A DNA stretch of 64,000 bases, from positions 372,001-436,000 of the forward strand of contig MCGO01000016.1 of assembly GCA_002104985.1 (NCBI GenBank). The letters are read 5' to 3'. Shown piece by piece: positions 1-11,056 of the stretch (its first letter is position 1; each line of letters opens with the position of its first letter). A program made the position numbers and the translations under genes. Source of the DNA: Rhizoclosmatium globosum (taxonomy: Eukaryota; Chytridiomycota; Chytridiomycetes; Chytridiales; Chytriomycetaceae). The notes under the pieces were generated by a model that saw only the letters and a list, made by a program, of their open reading frames with translations, ran no database searches and was not told the DNA's origin.

Positions 1-1119
1 GACATCAAAAAAGCCGGTGCAAAAGCCAAGCCTCCACCACCAGATTGGAAACCGTCACCACCTAAGACCGAAGGAATTCGGATCGAATTAACTTCGGAAA
101 AAGGAAAAATTCAAGAAGATCTCGAAGAAGCCGCGAAAGATATCCAAAATGCTGTGAAGGAAGTCGAGAAGACGTTTGGGTTCAAGTTCAGCGTCGGTGC
201 AAAGAAACCCAAGCAAGAAGGAGCAGAAGACGAAGCACCGTCTAGGCTCATGGAGGTGGATGACAATACAGAAGATCAACTTGAAAAGTTTAGACTACAA
301 GAAGAGGCGGTACGTGCAAAACAAGCAGAAGTCCAATCTATGGAAAAGCTATTGCATCAGCAACGTCAAATATATGAGCGCCAGCGCCAGCTACAAGAAC
401 AGAAAATCCGATTGAAGGAGCAAGAAATCGATCTGGCTGCGATGGAAGAGGAACTAATGGGCGCCAAGAGCACAGCTTCTACACCAGATGTTCGTGCCAA
501 GTTGCAAGAAGAAATCGAAACGCTTCATCGCCTTGAAGAAGTCTATCGCGAAAACGAGCGACGTGTGCGTGACCAAAAAAACGAGCTGAAGAATCAGCTT
601 AAGGAACAGGAGAAACTCTCGAGGGAGTATTCACGTGTTTTGGCGGACCGGCAGAGAGAAGCAGCACGTCAACAAAAAGACGCCATAAACCAACGAAAGG
701 AAACGGCTCGACAGCAGAAGGAACTGCTAAAGCAACGGAGGGAACTGTCAAAGCATAGAAAAGAGATTGAGAAGGAAGTTGTTTCAAAGAAAAAGAGTGA
801 AGCCGCAAACTTGAAGGCCGAACAAGGTCCAAATCAGCAGGCTGGTTTCTTTGAGGGAATGCTTGGTTGGCTGGGAGGAGGTCGACAGTCAGGCTCAGGG
901 TCATCTGCATCACGATCTTCAACTTCAGATTCTAGGCTTCAAGTTATTGACGATAAGGCACCGCCTGTTCCAGCCAAGGAGCTTCCAGCTATTCCATCCA
1001 ATCCTGTTGATACCATGTCAGGATCTACAGTAGTCCCATCAGTAACAATGTCTCCTTCGTCCCTTCCATCCTCTGCCAACAGCGATCCAACCAAGCCATT
1101 TAAAATTCGCTTCTTCTGA
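1..1119 (+). CDS. Coiled-coil protein with C-terminal SH3-ligand-like tail (5' partial)
   Basis: The frame is already open at base 1, so the N-terminus lies outside the window. Visible residues begin with a Pro-rich patch (KPPPPDWKPSPPK), followed by about 200 residues of charged, Gln/Glu/Lys/Arg-rich heptad-like sequence that should form a long coiled coil. The last 110 residues are Ser/Pro-rich and include PPVPAKELPAIP, which resembles a class II SH3 ligand. No enzymatic motif or membrane segment is seen, and I do not recognise the family. A scaffold or cytoskeletal adaptor is a guess. It is convergent with the proteasome gene, about 110 bp apart. Confidence 0.75.
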   Translation, partial: DIKKAGAKAKPPPPDWKPSPPKTEGIRIELTSEKGKIQEDLEEAAKDIQNAVKEVEKTFGFKFSVGAKKPKQEGAEDEAPSRLMEVDDNTEDQLEKFRLQEEAVRAKQAEVQSMEKLLHQQRQIYERQRQLQEQKIRLKEQEIDLAAMEEELMGAKSTASTPDVRAKLQEEIETLHRLEEVYRENERRVRDQKNELKNQLKEQEKLSREYSRVLADRQREAARQQKDAINQRKETARQQKELLKQRRELSKHRKEIEKEVVSKKKSEAANLKAEQGPNQQAGFFEGMLGWLGGGRQSGSGSSASRSSTSDSRLQVIDDKAPPVPAKELPAIPSNPVDTMSGSTVVPSVTMSPSSLPSSANSDPTKPFKIRFF

Positions 1120-1230
1120 TTTCTTTCTTGTCACCATACTTTGTAATAAATAGCCAAATTTCAGTTTGAGGATTTCGTTTTTGGAATTCACATTTATTTT
1201 TTTTGAGTGTAAGTTACGATACAAAGGATA

Positions 1231-2191
1231 TCAAAGGTTGGCAAGGTAATCCTTAATCTCAGGCTCACTGAGCTTCTTGAAGCGCCCTTGTTGAATCTTG
1301 TCGCCTTCTTTTGTGGTTGTGTTCTCCAAGTATGCAATTCCAATCTCAATTCCAGATTCCACCATGGTTCCCTCGTATCCTTCCTTCAATGTGAGAATAG
1401 CAGTGTGTACAGCGTCTTCGAGTTCCATAGTTTCAGAGTATCTGATGTGAGCGTTGAGGACTGGAAGCTGAATACTACATTTGGATGTTTACCTCTTCTC
1501 CAAGAACGTCTTTGCATTGATCATATTTTTTCCAATAGCAGAGGCCTTCCACGCCCAGTAAGATCCAGATGGGTCAACTTGGTACAAGGAGGGACCTGTC
1601 TCATCGAATCCAGCAATCAAGAGAGAGACTCCGAATGGACGCACACCACTATTCACATTTACGTTTTAATATTGCGCATACATTTGTTGATAGGTAGGAT
1701 GTGGCGTACCCAGATTGAGTAAACTCCTGCATAATACTGGCAATTTCCTTGACCATAATCATGACTGATGGTTCCTCCAAATACACGCGCTTGTATTCCT
1801 GAGCCGACTTTCTAGCCTTGTCTGTGAACAAGAACATTAGCATTCACAATAACAAAAAGGACCGAACATCAAAACGCACCAAGGAGGATACGAGCATCAG
1901 GACCCATTCCTGAGTAAACCATTCCAACATTACGACAGATTGTGGACACCTTTTCGATAGAGTTGTCTTCGAGGAGAGGAGTGTGGGATTTGCGCTCAGT
2001 GGCAATGACGATTCCGTTTGTGCCTGGTCATTCGGTTAATGAATGAGCATTGATGGAGTGTAGACAGGGAGCGTACCTTTAAGGCCGACTGAAGTGACTC
2101 CCTTGTTGACGGCAGCCAAAGCGTACTCGATTTGAACCAGTTTGCCGGATGGAGAGAATGTTGTGAGAGAGAAGGAGTATCGGTCACCCAT
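1231..2191 (-). CDS. PRE8: 20S proteasome subunit alpha type-2
   Basis: Alpha-ring subunit of the 20S core. Five exons, complement(join(1231..1441, 1493..1648, 1710..1821, 1880..2023, 2077..2191)), all with GT-AG introns of 51-61 nt, give a clean 245-residue protein, the usual length for alpha-2. The start [18 protein letters not shown] carries the alpha-subunit N-terminal signature, and [10 protein letters not shown] is the H0 helix motif. The middle keeps [12 protein letters not shown] and [17 protein letters not shown] sequence, and the C-terminal exon has [15 protein letters not shown] as in human PSMA2. No frameshift is needed, so this gene is a good benchmark for the local intron style. 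It is divergent from the DBP2-like helicase. Confidence 0.96.
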
Positions 2192-2602
2192 TTTAATCTG
2201 ATTAAAAAGACGGATGAGTCGTCTTGGTGGCAGCAAAGTGGATGTTCGAAGTGGTGCTTACACAACGCGCGTTCGTTAACAGATTTTTTGAAGACCAAAA
2301 AACAAGATAAATAGAATAGAGACATTCCCAACTTCCTCAAGTTCTTCAGCTTCAATTCAATGTCATTCCTCGTATTTCTCCCATTATGTTAAATTGCAGT
2401 AAAGTAGATGTTCGCTTTTACTGAGGGTCAAAGAGGTGCTACGCATGCATTCTGTTAATGCCACAATTCTGATATTTTAAATGCATCTAGTGACTGTCTT
2501 TAAATGATAAATCAAGACGCCTCAAGTGAAACAAAGTTGAACCAAGCCGTTCTTTTTTTGTTTTTTTCGTAAAGTTGTCTCTTGAAATTTTGTGAGACAA
2601 GG
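2192..2602. promoter_or_regulatory. Divergent intergenic region between PRE8 and the DBP2-like gene
   Basis: The 411 bp between the two start codons must hold both promoters. I see no long ORF, no RNA gene and no motif I can name with confidence; a T-rich run lies just upstream of the helicase ATG at 2603. Confidence 0.4.
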
Positions 2603-4373
<1,771 letters not shown>

Positions 4374-4618
4374 TAGCTCTCGCATAATTATTTCAGTATC
4401 ATTTTCTTGTTAGGGGCATAGACATTTTTTTGGATTGGTTGTCTTTTGTTTCAGTTTTCGTTGTTCGGTTTATGGCAACAATAAATCCATTATTAACACT
4501 ACACATTACGAATAAGATTTACCAGGTGGCAATTTGGGAAGGCGTCTCTGGATTTCGTGGATTTGGCTGATAAAGTGTTTGCGTGGAGGTTTGTGGTTTC
4601 CCAAAAAGCTTCATCCAA

Positions 4619-5698
4619 ATGCTTCTCATCACAACAGCTGCACTAGCACTTGCAGCTTCATCAACATTTGCCAAAGCAACAAAAAAGTACTTCTGCAAGA
4701 TGTGCAGGTGCTTACACTCTCGAAAGGCAAGATGACGACAGGCCGACGATCAAGTCCAGTCAAGCAAATGACCTGCGTTGGCGGCGATGCGTGTTCCGCA
4801 ACAATCGATACAATTCAGTGTTACAATAGAGGCTTTGATGGAAGGTAAATTGCAGATTAATCCAGTAGTCTGATGAATCATTGTGCTTCTTTCCAACCAG
4901 TTCTGAAATATTCTACACAGAGACGTTCAATGGGAATGTAAAGCAGAACTAGAAGACTTGTATCGATTCGGAAAAACAGATGTATCTTGCGAAGGGTATG
5001 CAAACAAGAACGACAAGTATATCCTTGCTGGATCTTGTGGTGTGGAATACACTCTCTACCTTACGGAAAAGGGAAAACGCTTCAAAAAGAATCAGAACTC
5101 GTACAGCTCGTATGATCGCTATAGCTCATATGAATCAGATTATGGTTCGTATTGCTTATGTCTTTGTTCCGTTTTGTTGACTTGTTTACTTAAAGACGGG
5201 CCCGAACGAACATCCTTGGTTACCAAATTAATCTGGATGGCTGTCGCAAGTATCTTCTTGTATTCCATGTATACAAGCTGCATCCAAGCGGCTGCCACAG
5301 GCCGAGGAAGCAATGGTAGAACGACCGGCGGATCAGGCGGTCGTGGAACAGGAGGAAGCGGTGGTGGCGGTAGTGGCGGGTTCGGAGGCGGTCCAGGTTT
5401 CGGTGGTGGTTCTGGAGGAGGTGATTCCTGTGACCCTCCATTGAATTCTCGCCCCCAACAACAGCAAGGGCCTGGATTCTGGTCTGGTTTAGGACTTGGT
5501 GGGTTATTGGGAAGTATGTTGAACAGACCTCGTGGGAATACGTACGCGTACAATAGTTATGGTGGGGGATGGAATAGTGGGTTTGGTGGGGCTGGAATGC
5601 GGTCCCGACCAACGTATACCTCATCTTCGTCTTCTTCGTCGTCAGCGGGTCCAAGTACGAGAACTGCGAGCGGTTATGGAGGTACTAATCGTCGGTAA
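4619..5698 (+). CDS. SARAF: SARAF/TMEM66-like store-operated calcium entry regulator
   Basis: Exons about 4619..4844, 4921..5144 and 5196..5698. The start gives a signal peptide (MLLITTAALALAAS). The luminal part matches SARAF: LLQDVQVLTLSKGKMTTGRR, CVGGDAC, IQCYNRGFDG, DVQWECKAEL, FGKTDVSCEGY and GSCGVEYTL. One transmembrane segment (LIWMAVASIFLYSMY) follows. The cytosolic Gly/Ser-rich tail holds GPGFWSGLGLGGLLGSM and ends in TRTASGYGGTNRR, nearly identical to the animal C-terminus. In animals SARAF sits in the ER membrane and slows STIM-Orai calcium entry; the role here is inferred. An A-run at 4681-4686 appears one base short, breaking the frame between signal peptide and luminal domain. 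The second intron is 51 nt, so the frame is open even if it is retained. Confidence 0.9.
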
Positions 5699-5740
5699 AA
5701 CACAAATCTCATTTTGAATAAATTCTTATTGAACGTTTGC

Positions 5741-5854
5741 ATGAATCGCATCCGTGCCATCATTCTTGGGACGGTTGGCATATTAAGCGTCTGCCTCGTA
5801 GCAACTATATTGCTTGGAACAAGTTCGGAGGCCCCGTCTGCGTCTGCTTGATTA
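5741..5854 (+). CDS. Possible 37-residue membrane or secreted peptide
   Basis: A short ORF beginning ATGAATCGCATC encodes a basic N-terminus, a hydrophobic stretch (AIILGTVGILSVCLVATILL) and a small-residue tail (SSEAPSASA), which looks like a signal peptide or single membrane anchor. It sits between the SARAF-like gene and the Sel1-like gene. It could be a true micropeptide, the first exon of an unrecognised gene or chance; only its composition supports it. Confidence 0.22.
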
Positions 5855-5987
5855 CCACAGCAATACGGTGGAAGCAACTGAACCGAACCTCATCCTGTTA
5901 TCATTGTCTCATATTTTGCAACACTAATAAACACCAAGTCCTTCTTGTATCAGCCCCCTTGGTTTCCTTGAAAAAAGACAGTTCGAA

Positions 5988-6886
5988 ATGGCGGATGCAA
6001 GTGCAGACGATGCCGCAGCCGCGGACATCATCAAATCCATGGAATTCAAGCGAAAATGGCAGGCATTAGTCGCTCGCATCAAGGCCGCAGAGACGCAACC
6101 ATTAAGCTCCTCAAAGTGTATGTGTTCAACTTTGTGGCTGTGTTTCATCCTGATTCTTGGTCTACAGGGCCTGCGGTCATGGCAAACCTGCGATCAACAA
6201 ATTTTAAATTGGCAGCGGAAAGCTTGGCTGAGTTGGCGGCGGAAGGAGATACCGATGCACTTTGGGTGTTGAGCTATGATCCTACAGATTCACCAGTCTC
6301 AGATCCGTACTTCAGATATCATGCTGGGGTTTCTATTCGTACTGTTCTGGGAGTTCACGATTCGGCACTGTTGTGGTTCAAAATGGCAGTTGAAGGAGGT
6401 GTTGTTGACGCCTGTCTTCAGATTGTAGAGATATGCTGGGCTTCGTCAAGTAAAGTGGATAAACTGGAGCGAGACAAAGATTATGCAATGGCCTTGGAGT
6501 ATCTGTTGAAGGCGGTTGCATTGTTAGATCTCAAATCAGGAAGCACCTCAACAATAAGCAGAGCTGAAGTCTGTATCAAGATTTCTGAATGTTATGGATA
6601 TGGTGTCGGAACATTAGTAGATGATAGCAAGGCTGTTGAATGGCTGGAAAAGGCGTGGAGCGGTAATCCCTCCTCACGGGGAATATTGACATCTTTGATC
6701 AAAGAAACCAAGAACGAGGGACAAAAGACTGCTGCCAAACTGCTGAGCGTATGGTATAGTGCCGGAACCCCACCACTGGAACCACTATTTATTGGCAGGA
6801 ACCTTGTGCCAAAGGATTCTCAACGCCAACATTCATTTCAGCAAGACTTTTTAAAAGCACAACTATGGGGCAAGCGGAGCATATAA
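5988..6886 (+). CDS. Sel1/TPR-like repeat protein
   Basis: Exons 5988..6117 and 6168..6886, joined at a 50-nt intron, give 282 residues. The N-terminus is Ala/Asp-rich. The body contains helical repeats of Sel1 style: SLAELAAEGDTDALWVLSY, ALLWFKMAVEGGVVDACLQ, AMALEYLLKAVALLD and AVEWLEKAWSG with a preceding ISECYGYGVGT. Such repeats build superhelical adaptors, often in protein quality control or signalling, but nothing shows the partner. No membrane segment or signal peptide is seen. The start has MADASADDAAAAD directly after a purine-rich leader. Confidence 0.6.
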
Positions 6887-7356
6887 TAAAATACTGTTTA
6901 TGGTGCTACCAGGAATTACCAAGTTCATATCACACTCGTGAGGTTCATTGAGATTCAATTCAGGTCCAGTCCAACAAAGTAACATATTATCCAAGAAAAT
7001 ATGTTTCAATTTAGATCTGGAAGCATCGACGCTGGATGAGGATATGCTGCCAACCCTAGCCGAAGCCACCATCACCATTGGATGAGGAGGGCGGTTTCGC
7101 TAAGAAACGCGTGGATTGACAAATTTCTTTATAAAAATGAATTTTGGTGTTAATTGCGCTGATATGAGCCTGTTATTGATTTGATAGGAATTGATAAAAG
7201 GAAGAGAAAATGATACAACTATTAAAATAAACCATACCGAAATAGCCTTGCAAATGCGAATAATGATAAATCTATCGCATAAAGAAGAAGCAGTAGTAAA
7301 TCCACGTGATTTTGAGCAAGAAAGCAACCAACCTCCAAAAAAAGAACGTATACGAA
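6887..7356. other. Intergenic region upstream of RHO1
   Basis: These 470 bp between the Sel1-like stop and the RHO1 start hold no credible ORF or RNA gene. They presumably carry the RHO1 promoter and 5' leader; an A-rich stretch precedes the ATG at 7357. Confidence 0.35.
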
Positions 7357-8588
7357 ATGGCCGAAGTGAGAAGGAAGCTTGTCATCGTCGGCGACGGAGC
7401 CTGTGGAAAGACGTGTCTGCTCATCGTGTACTCCAAGAAGCAGTTTCCCGAGGTTCGCACTCGGCCCTTATTTCGTTTAACCGCATCTTAAGGCGTCCCC
7501 TTCCCTTGATACCCTTGGGGGTCCCCGCCTTCGCCCGCCCTCCTTCTCGTCTTCTTTGCTGGACAGTGCGGGAGTTGTTTCGAGGAGAGCTGTGGATTTG
7601 AGGAGTGCGCTGGTGGTGGACGGCCATTGTGTTGTTGGGGGCCGAATCGAAATTGGTCATTGAAAAATCGAACCATAGTGTGAGGTGGTTGCGCACTTAG
7701 CGTGTCTGTCAGATGACTGTGATTGGTGGGGCTAGGGTTGGGTTGCTGCTATGTAACTGGCCTGCGTTGGTGTTGTCTGTCGTGTTGGGGAAGCCACTCG
7801 GGATGATCCTTGCCGCAAATATCTCCACACAATCCGTTCAAACACTACCACAATCGAATCGAACATCTACTAGTTTCCTCTTTTTCACTCTTCGTTTATC
7901 ACTTGACGCGAATGGATAGAGTGTCTAACCCTTCTCCTTCCAGGTCTACGTACCAACTGTCTTTGAAAACTACATTGCCGATATCAACATCGATGGCCGT
8001 CGTGTCGAGTTGGCTCTTTGGGATACCGCCGGTCAAGAGGATTACGACCGTTTGAGACCTTTGAGTTACCCAGACTCGCACGTTATCCTGATTTGTTTTG
8101 CTGTTGACAGCCCTGACTCCTTGGACAACGTGCAGGAGAAGGTTTGTTTCTTTAGTTTCTTCTCCTTCAGCCTTCTCTTCTCTGCTCGTCTTTCTGACCG
8201 AACCTCAACCGAATTTTCATTCAACAATCAGTGGATCTCTGAGGTTCTCCACTTCTGTGCCGGTCTCCCAATTATCCTTGTTGCCTGTAAAAAAGATCTC
8301 AGAAACGATGCCCGTGTGATTGAGGAGCTCCGCAAGCTCAACCAGTCACCTGTCACATCCCAACAGGTTTGTGTCCCTTTTGGAATAGATAGGTCGATGG
8401 CTGACATATTCTCTTATTAGGGACAAGCTGTCGCTGAAAAGATTGGAGCGTACCGTTACCTGGAATGCTCTGCTCGTACTGGAGAGGGTGTGAATGAGGT
8501 CTTTGAACATGCTACTCGTGCTGCACTTGCCAGCAAAGTCTCAACTGCCACCAAACAATCCAAGAAGGGAGGATGCATGTTGCTTTGA
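7357..8588 (+). CDS. RHO1: Rho1-type small GTPase
   Basis: Exons 7357..7452, 7944..8141, 8232..8366 and 8421..8588 encode 198 residues without a frameshift. Motifs are complete: P-loop GDGACGKT, effector loop [13 protein letters not shown], switch [20 protein letters not shown], the CKKDLR guanine-specificity motif, a Rho insert helix ([13 protein letters not shown]) and ECSARTGEG. The C-terminus KKGGCMLL is a CAAX box whose final Leu predicts geranylgeranylation after a basic patch. Rho1 activates glucan synthase and PKC and polarises actin in fungi. The first intron, 491 nt, is far longer than the others here. It is the most canonical of three tandem Rho genes. Confidence 0.96.
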
Positions 8589-8869
8589 AAAGAATAGGGG
8601 AGGAAGAGGTTGTGTTTCTGAAGGCTCTTGAGACGTGTGTCGAAGGGTTTGAGAGGGGCGACTGGTACTGTTATTGCTTGCAAATTTCTTGTTTTTCTTA
8701 TAAAGTAGTTATCTCCAATTATGTGGTATTGTGCAATGTGTATTCCTGTTGAAGTTTCTAAGGATGTACTCACCGATACTCTACAGTCGACTTCATTGCC
8801 TAGGCAATACAGTAGGAGAGTTACGCAAATAGAGATGTTCTACAGACAGAATATTGAAAATTCCGTGCA

Positions 8870-9825
8870 ATGTTGAGGGGAACCAGAAGAGAGACGGCAC
8901 CCTCGAAAGCCTCAGCTCAAGCGCTTCCTCAAAAGCTCAAGTTTGTAATTGTTGGAGATGGTTTCACTGGCAAGACATGCCTGCTCACGGTGTATGCAAC
9001 CCGAGCTTTCCCTGAGGTGAGTCCCTTGCCCCCATCAATCAAAGCATAAATTACCACCATCTGACATTCTGCCGCCCTCAGCGATATGTCCCAACTGTAT
9101 TTGAGAACCAAACCGTCAGCATGATCTTGGACGGAACTCCGCTCCACGTTGCGCTGTGGGACACGGCTGGACAGGAAGGGTATGCCCGATTGCGGCCCCT
9201 TAGTTACCCTGATTCGCATGTCGTCTTGATCTCATTCTCGGTCGATAATCCTGATTCTTTGGAGAACGTTCTTCAAAATGTGAGTTGGAGGCTGGCGCAC
9301 TCTGTTCTTGTGTCTCCCTATTCAGTGCGACATCAAAGCTTGAAGTGCTATGGAAGTCTAGGGTTGACTGTCTTACAGGAGAACAGTGGAATGAATTGAT
9401 TGAACTGATGTAGTTGTGGAATGAGTGGGCTGAGTGGCTGGGGATGTGTGGACGAGTATGAGTACAACCAACTAACAACCACTCATTTCCATTAGTGGAT
9501 CGGAGAAGTCAAAACTTATTGTCCAGGAGTTCCTATAATTCTTGTTGGATTGAAGAAAGATCTCAGAAATGATGAAAGGTCTTGGCGGAGTTGGCATCCA
9601 GAGGTCAGCGACCAGTAACGCCGGCAGAGGTATTCTAGCTGTTTATTGTATTATTGTTTATTGATAAAAATTAAGGGACAAGCTATTGCGACTAAAATTG
9701 GAGCCACGCGATATGTTGAGTGCTCCTCAAAAACTGGAGAAGGTGTAGACTCTGTATTTGAGTACGCTGCTCGTGCAACGTTTACTCCTGTTGCAGCTGT
9801 GAAGAAGGAATGTGTTGTGATGTAG
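8870..9825 (+). CDS. Divergent Rho-family GTPase, second of tandem trio
   Basis: Exons 8870..9016, 9082..9279, 9496..9629 and 9676..9825. Introns interrupt the protein at the same three places as in RHO1. It has a 20-residue N-terminal extension, then GDGFTGKT (Phe-Thr replaces the usual Ala-Cys), [27 protein letters not shown] (Gly for Asp, Ala for Asp in switch II), VGLKKDLR and ECSSKTGEG. It ends KKECVVM, a CAAX box whose Met predicts farnesylation, unlike RHO1. The frame is broken by one missing G at 9578-9579, in the Rho insert region. The altered loops suggest different regulators or effectors; nucleotide binding residues remain. Confidence 0.88.
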
Positions 9826-10005
9826 AAATAGTGCGGATTATCTGTTTGTTTTATTGAGCCAAATCCTTTCTTTTCCTCCTATGATTTATTACCAGTATTA
9901 CGAATACATTTTGCTAATAGTAGCGTTGTTTCAATGTGACATTATTGGTGTTCTGCCAGGGGAGGCAAGGCAGCCAAGGACAGCAACCAAAAAACTCAAC
10001 ACGCA

Positions 10006-10971
10006 ATGCTCGGCCAAAAGCAGTCACAGCAGCAAAGACGACCCCAACAATACGGGGACTCTTCACCCAACAAAAAGAAGTTTGTGATAGTTGGAGACGG
10101 AGCATGCGGAAAGACGTGCTGTTGACAGTCTACTGCACAAGAGTGTTTCCTGAGGTGAGTGCTGGATCCAACTCGCCCGATAACAACGACTTACTCTTCC
10201 TTGAAAACGATCAGACGTACGTTCCAACTGTCTTTGAGAACCGCGCGATCGACATTTCTCTCGATGGAAGACCACTGAGTCTGTCGCTTTGGGACACGGC
10301 TGGCCAGGAAGAGTATGCCCGTCTCAGACCCCTCAGCTACCCGGACTCCCACGCCATCCTCATCGCATTCTCAATCGACAGTCCGGATTCATTGGAGAAC
10401 GTTGTCGAGAACGTGAGTTTGGGTTTCTCCCCCTGTTTCCCTCATTGTGGTTGTGTGTGTCTCTTGATGATTGAGTGGGGTCAATCAATCCTGCCCTGCA
10501 GCTAGCGACTACTATCAATTACACAAGTATATGAATCGGAACCCTTCCAGTATCGGATCTTGTTGGCTGTAGCGATTGGGAATCTAAATCAACCCTTAAT
10601 TACAGTGGATTGCTGAAGTCGCCCATTACTGCCCTAAAGTCCCATTATCCTTGTTGGATGCAAAAAAGATGTTAGACATGATCCTCGTGTGATTGAGGAG
10701 TTGCGTAGGCTGGGCCAAAGTCCAGTAACAGAACAACAGGTATGGCATGTTTTTCAATAAGAACGCCCACACTCAATTTGTTTATTTAGGGAGCAGAAGT
10801 CGCCCGAAAGATTGGCGCCTTCCGTTACGTTGAATGTTCTGCCCGTACTTTTGAAGGTGTGGACATGGTGTTCGACCAAGCGGCTCGTGCAGCAATTGCC
10901 TATTCCAGTGGGGGACTTAGACGAGTTGGGAGCAGTGCAACTATGGGGGAGAAGAAATGTTCCTGTTCTAG
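10006..10971 (+). CDS. Rho-family GTPase, third of tandem trio
   Basis: Exons about 10006..10154, 10215..10412, 10606..10739 and 10790..10971, with the same intron positions as the two upstream Rho genes. A Gln-rich N-terminal extension precedes [48 protein letters not shown] and [11 protein letters not shown] identify a Rho protein, closer to Rho2/Rho4 types than to Rho1. Two single C deletions (near 10119 and 10641-10643) break the frame. As written the last exon reads on to 11065 with a Cys/Phe-rich tail; restoring one base near 10961-10963 would instead end the protein in a basic patch plus CAAX box at 10971, which I prefer. Confidence 0.82.
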
Positions 10972-11056
10972 AGAGACTTGTATTTGTACTTTTCTATTCT
11001 TTGCCTTGCTTCTTTCTCTCTTTCAGTCATTTTTATTTTCAACATGGAGATCACAT

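Noticed and set aside
5145..5195. Retained segment encoding a Cys/Leu-rich span (YCLCLCSVLLTCLL) in SARAF
   Set aside because: It has GT-AG ends, the local intron length of 51 nt and interrupts the SARAF alignment; it is an intron that happens to be divisible by three.
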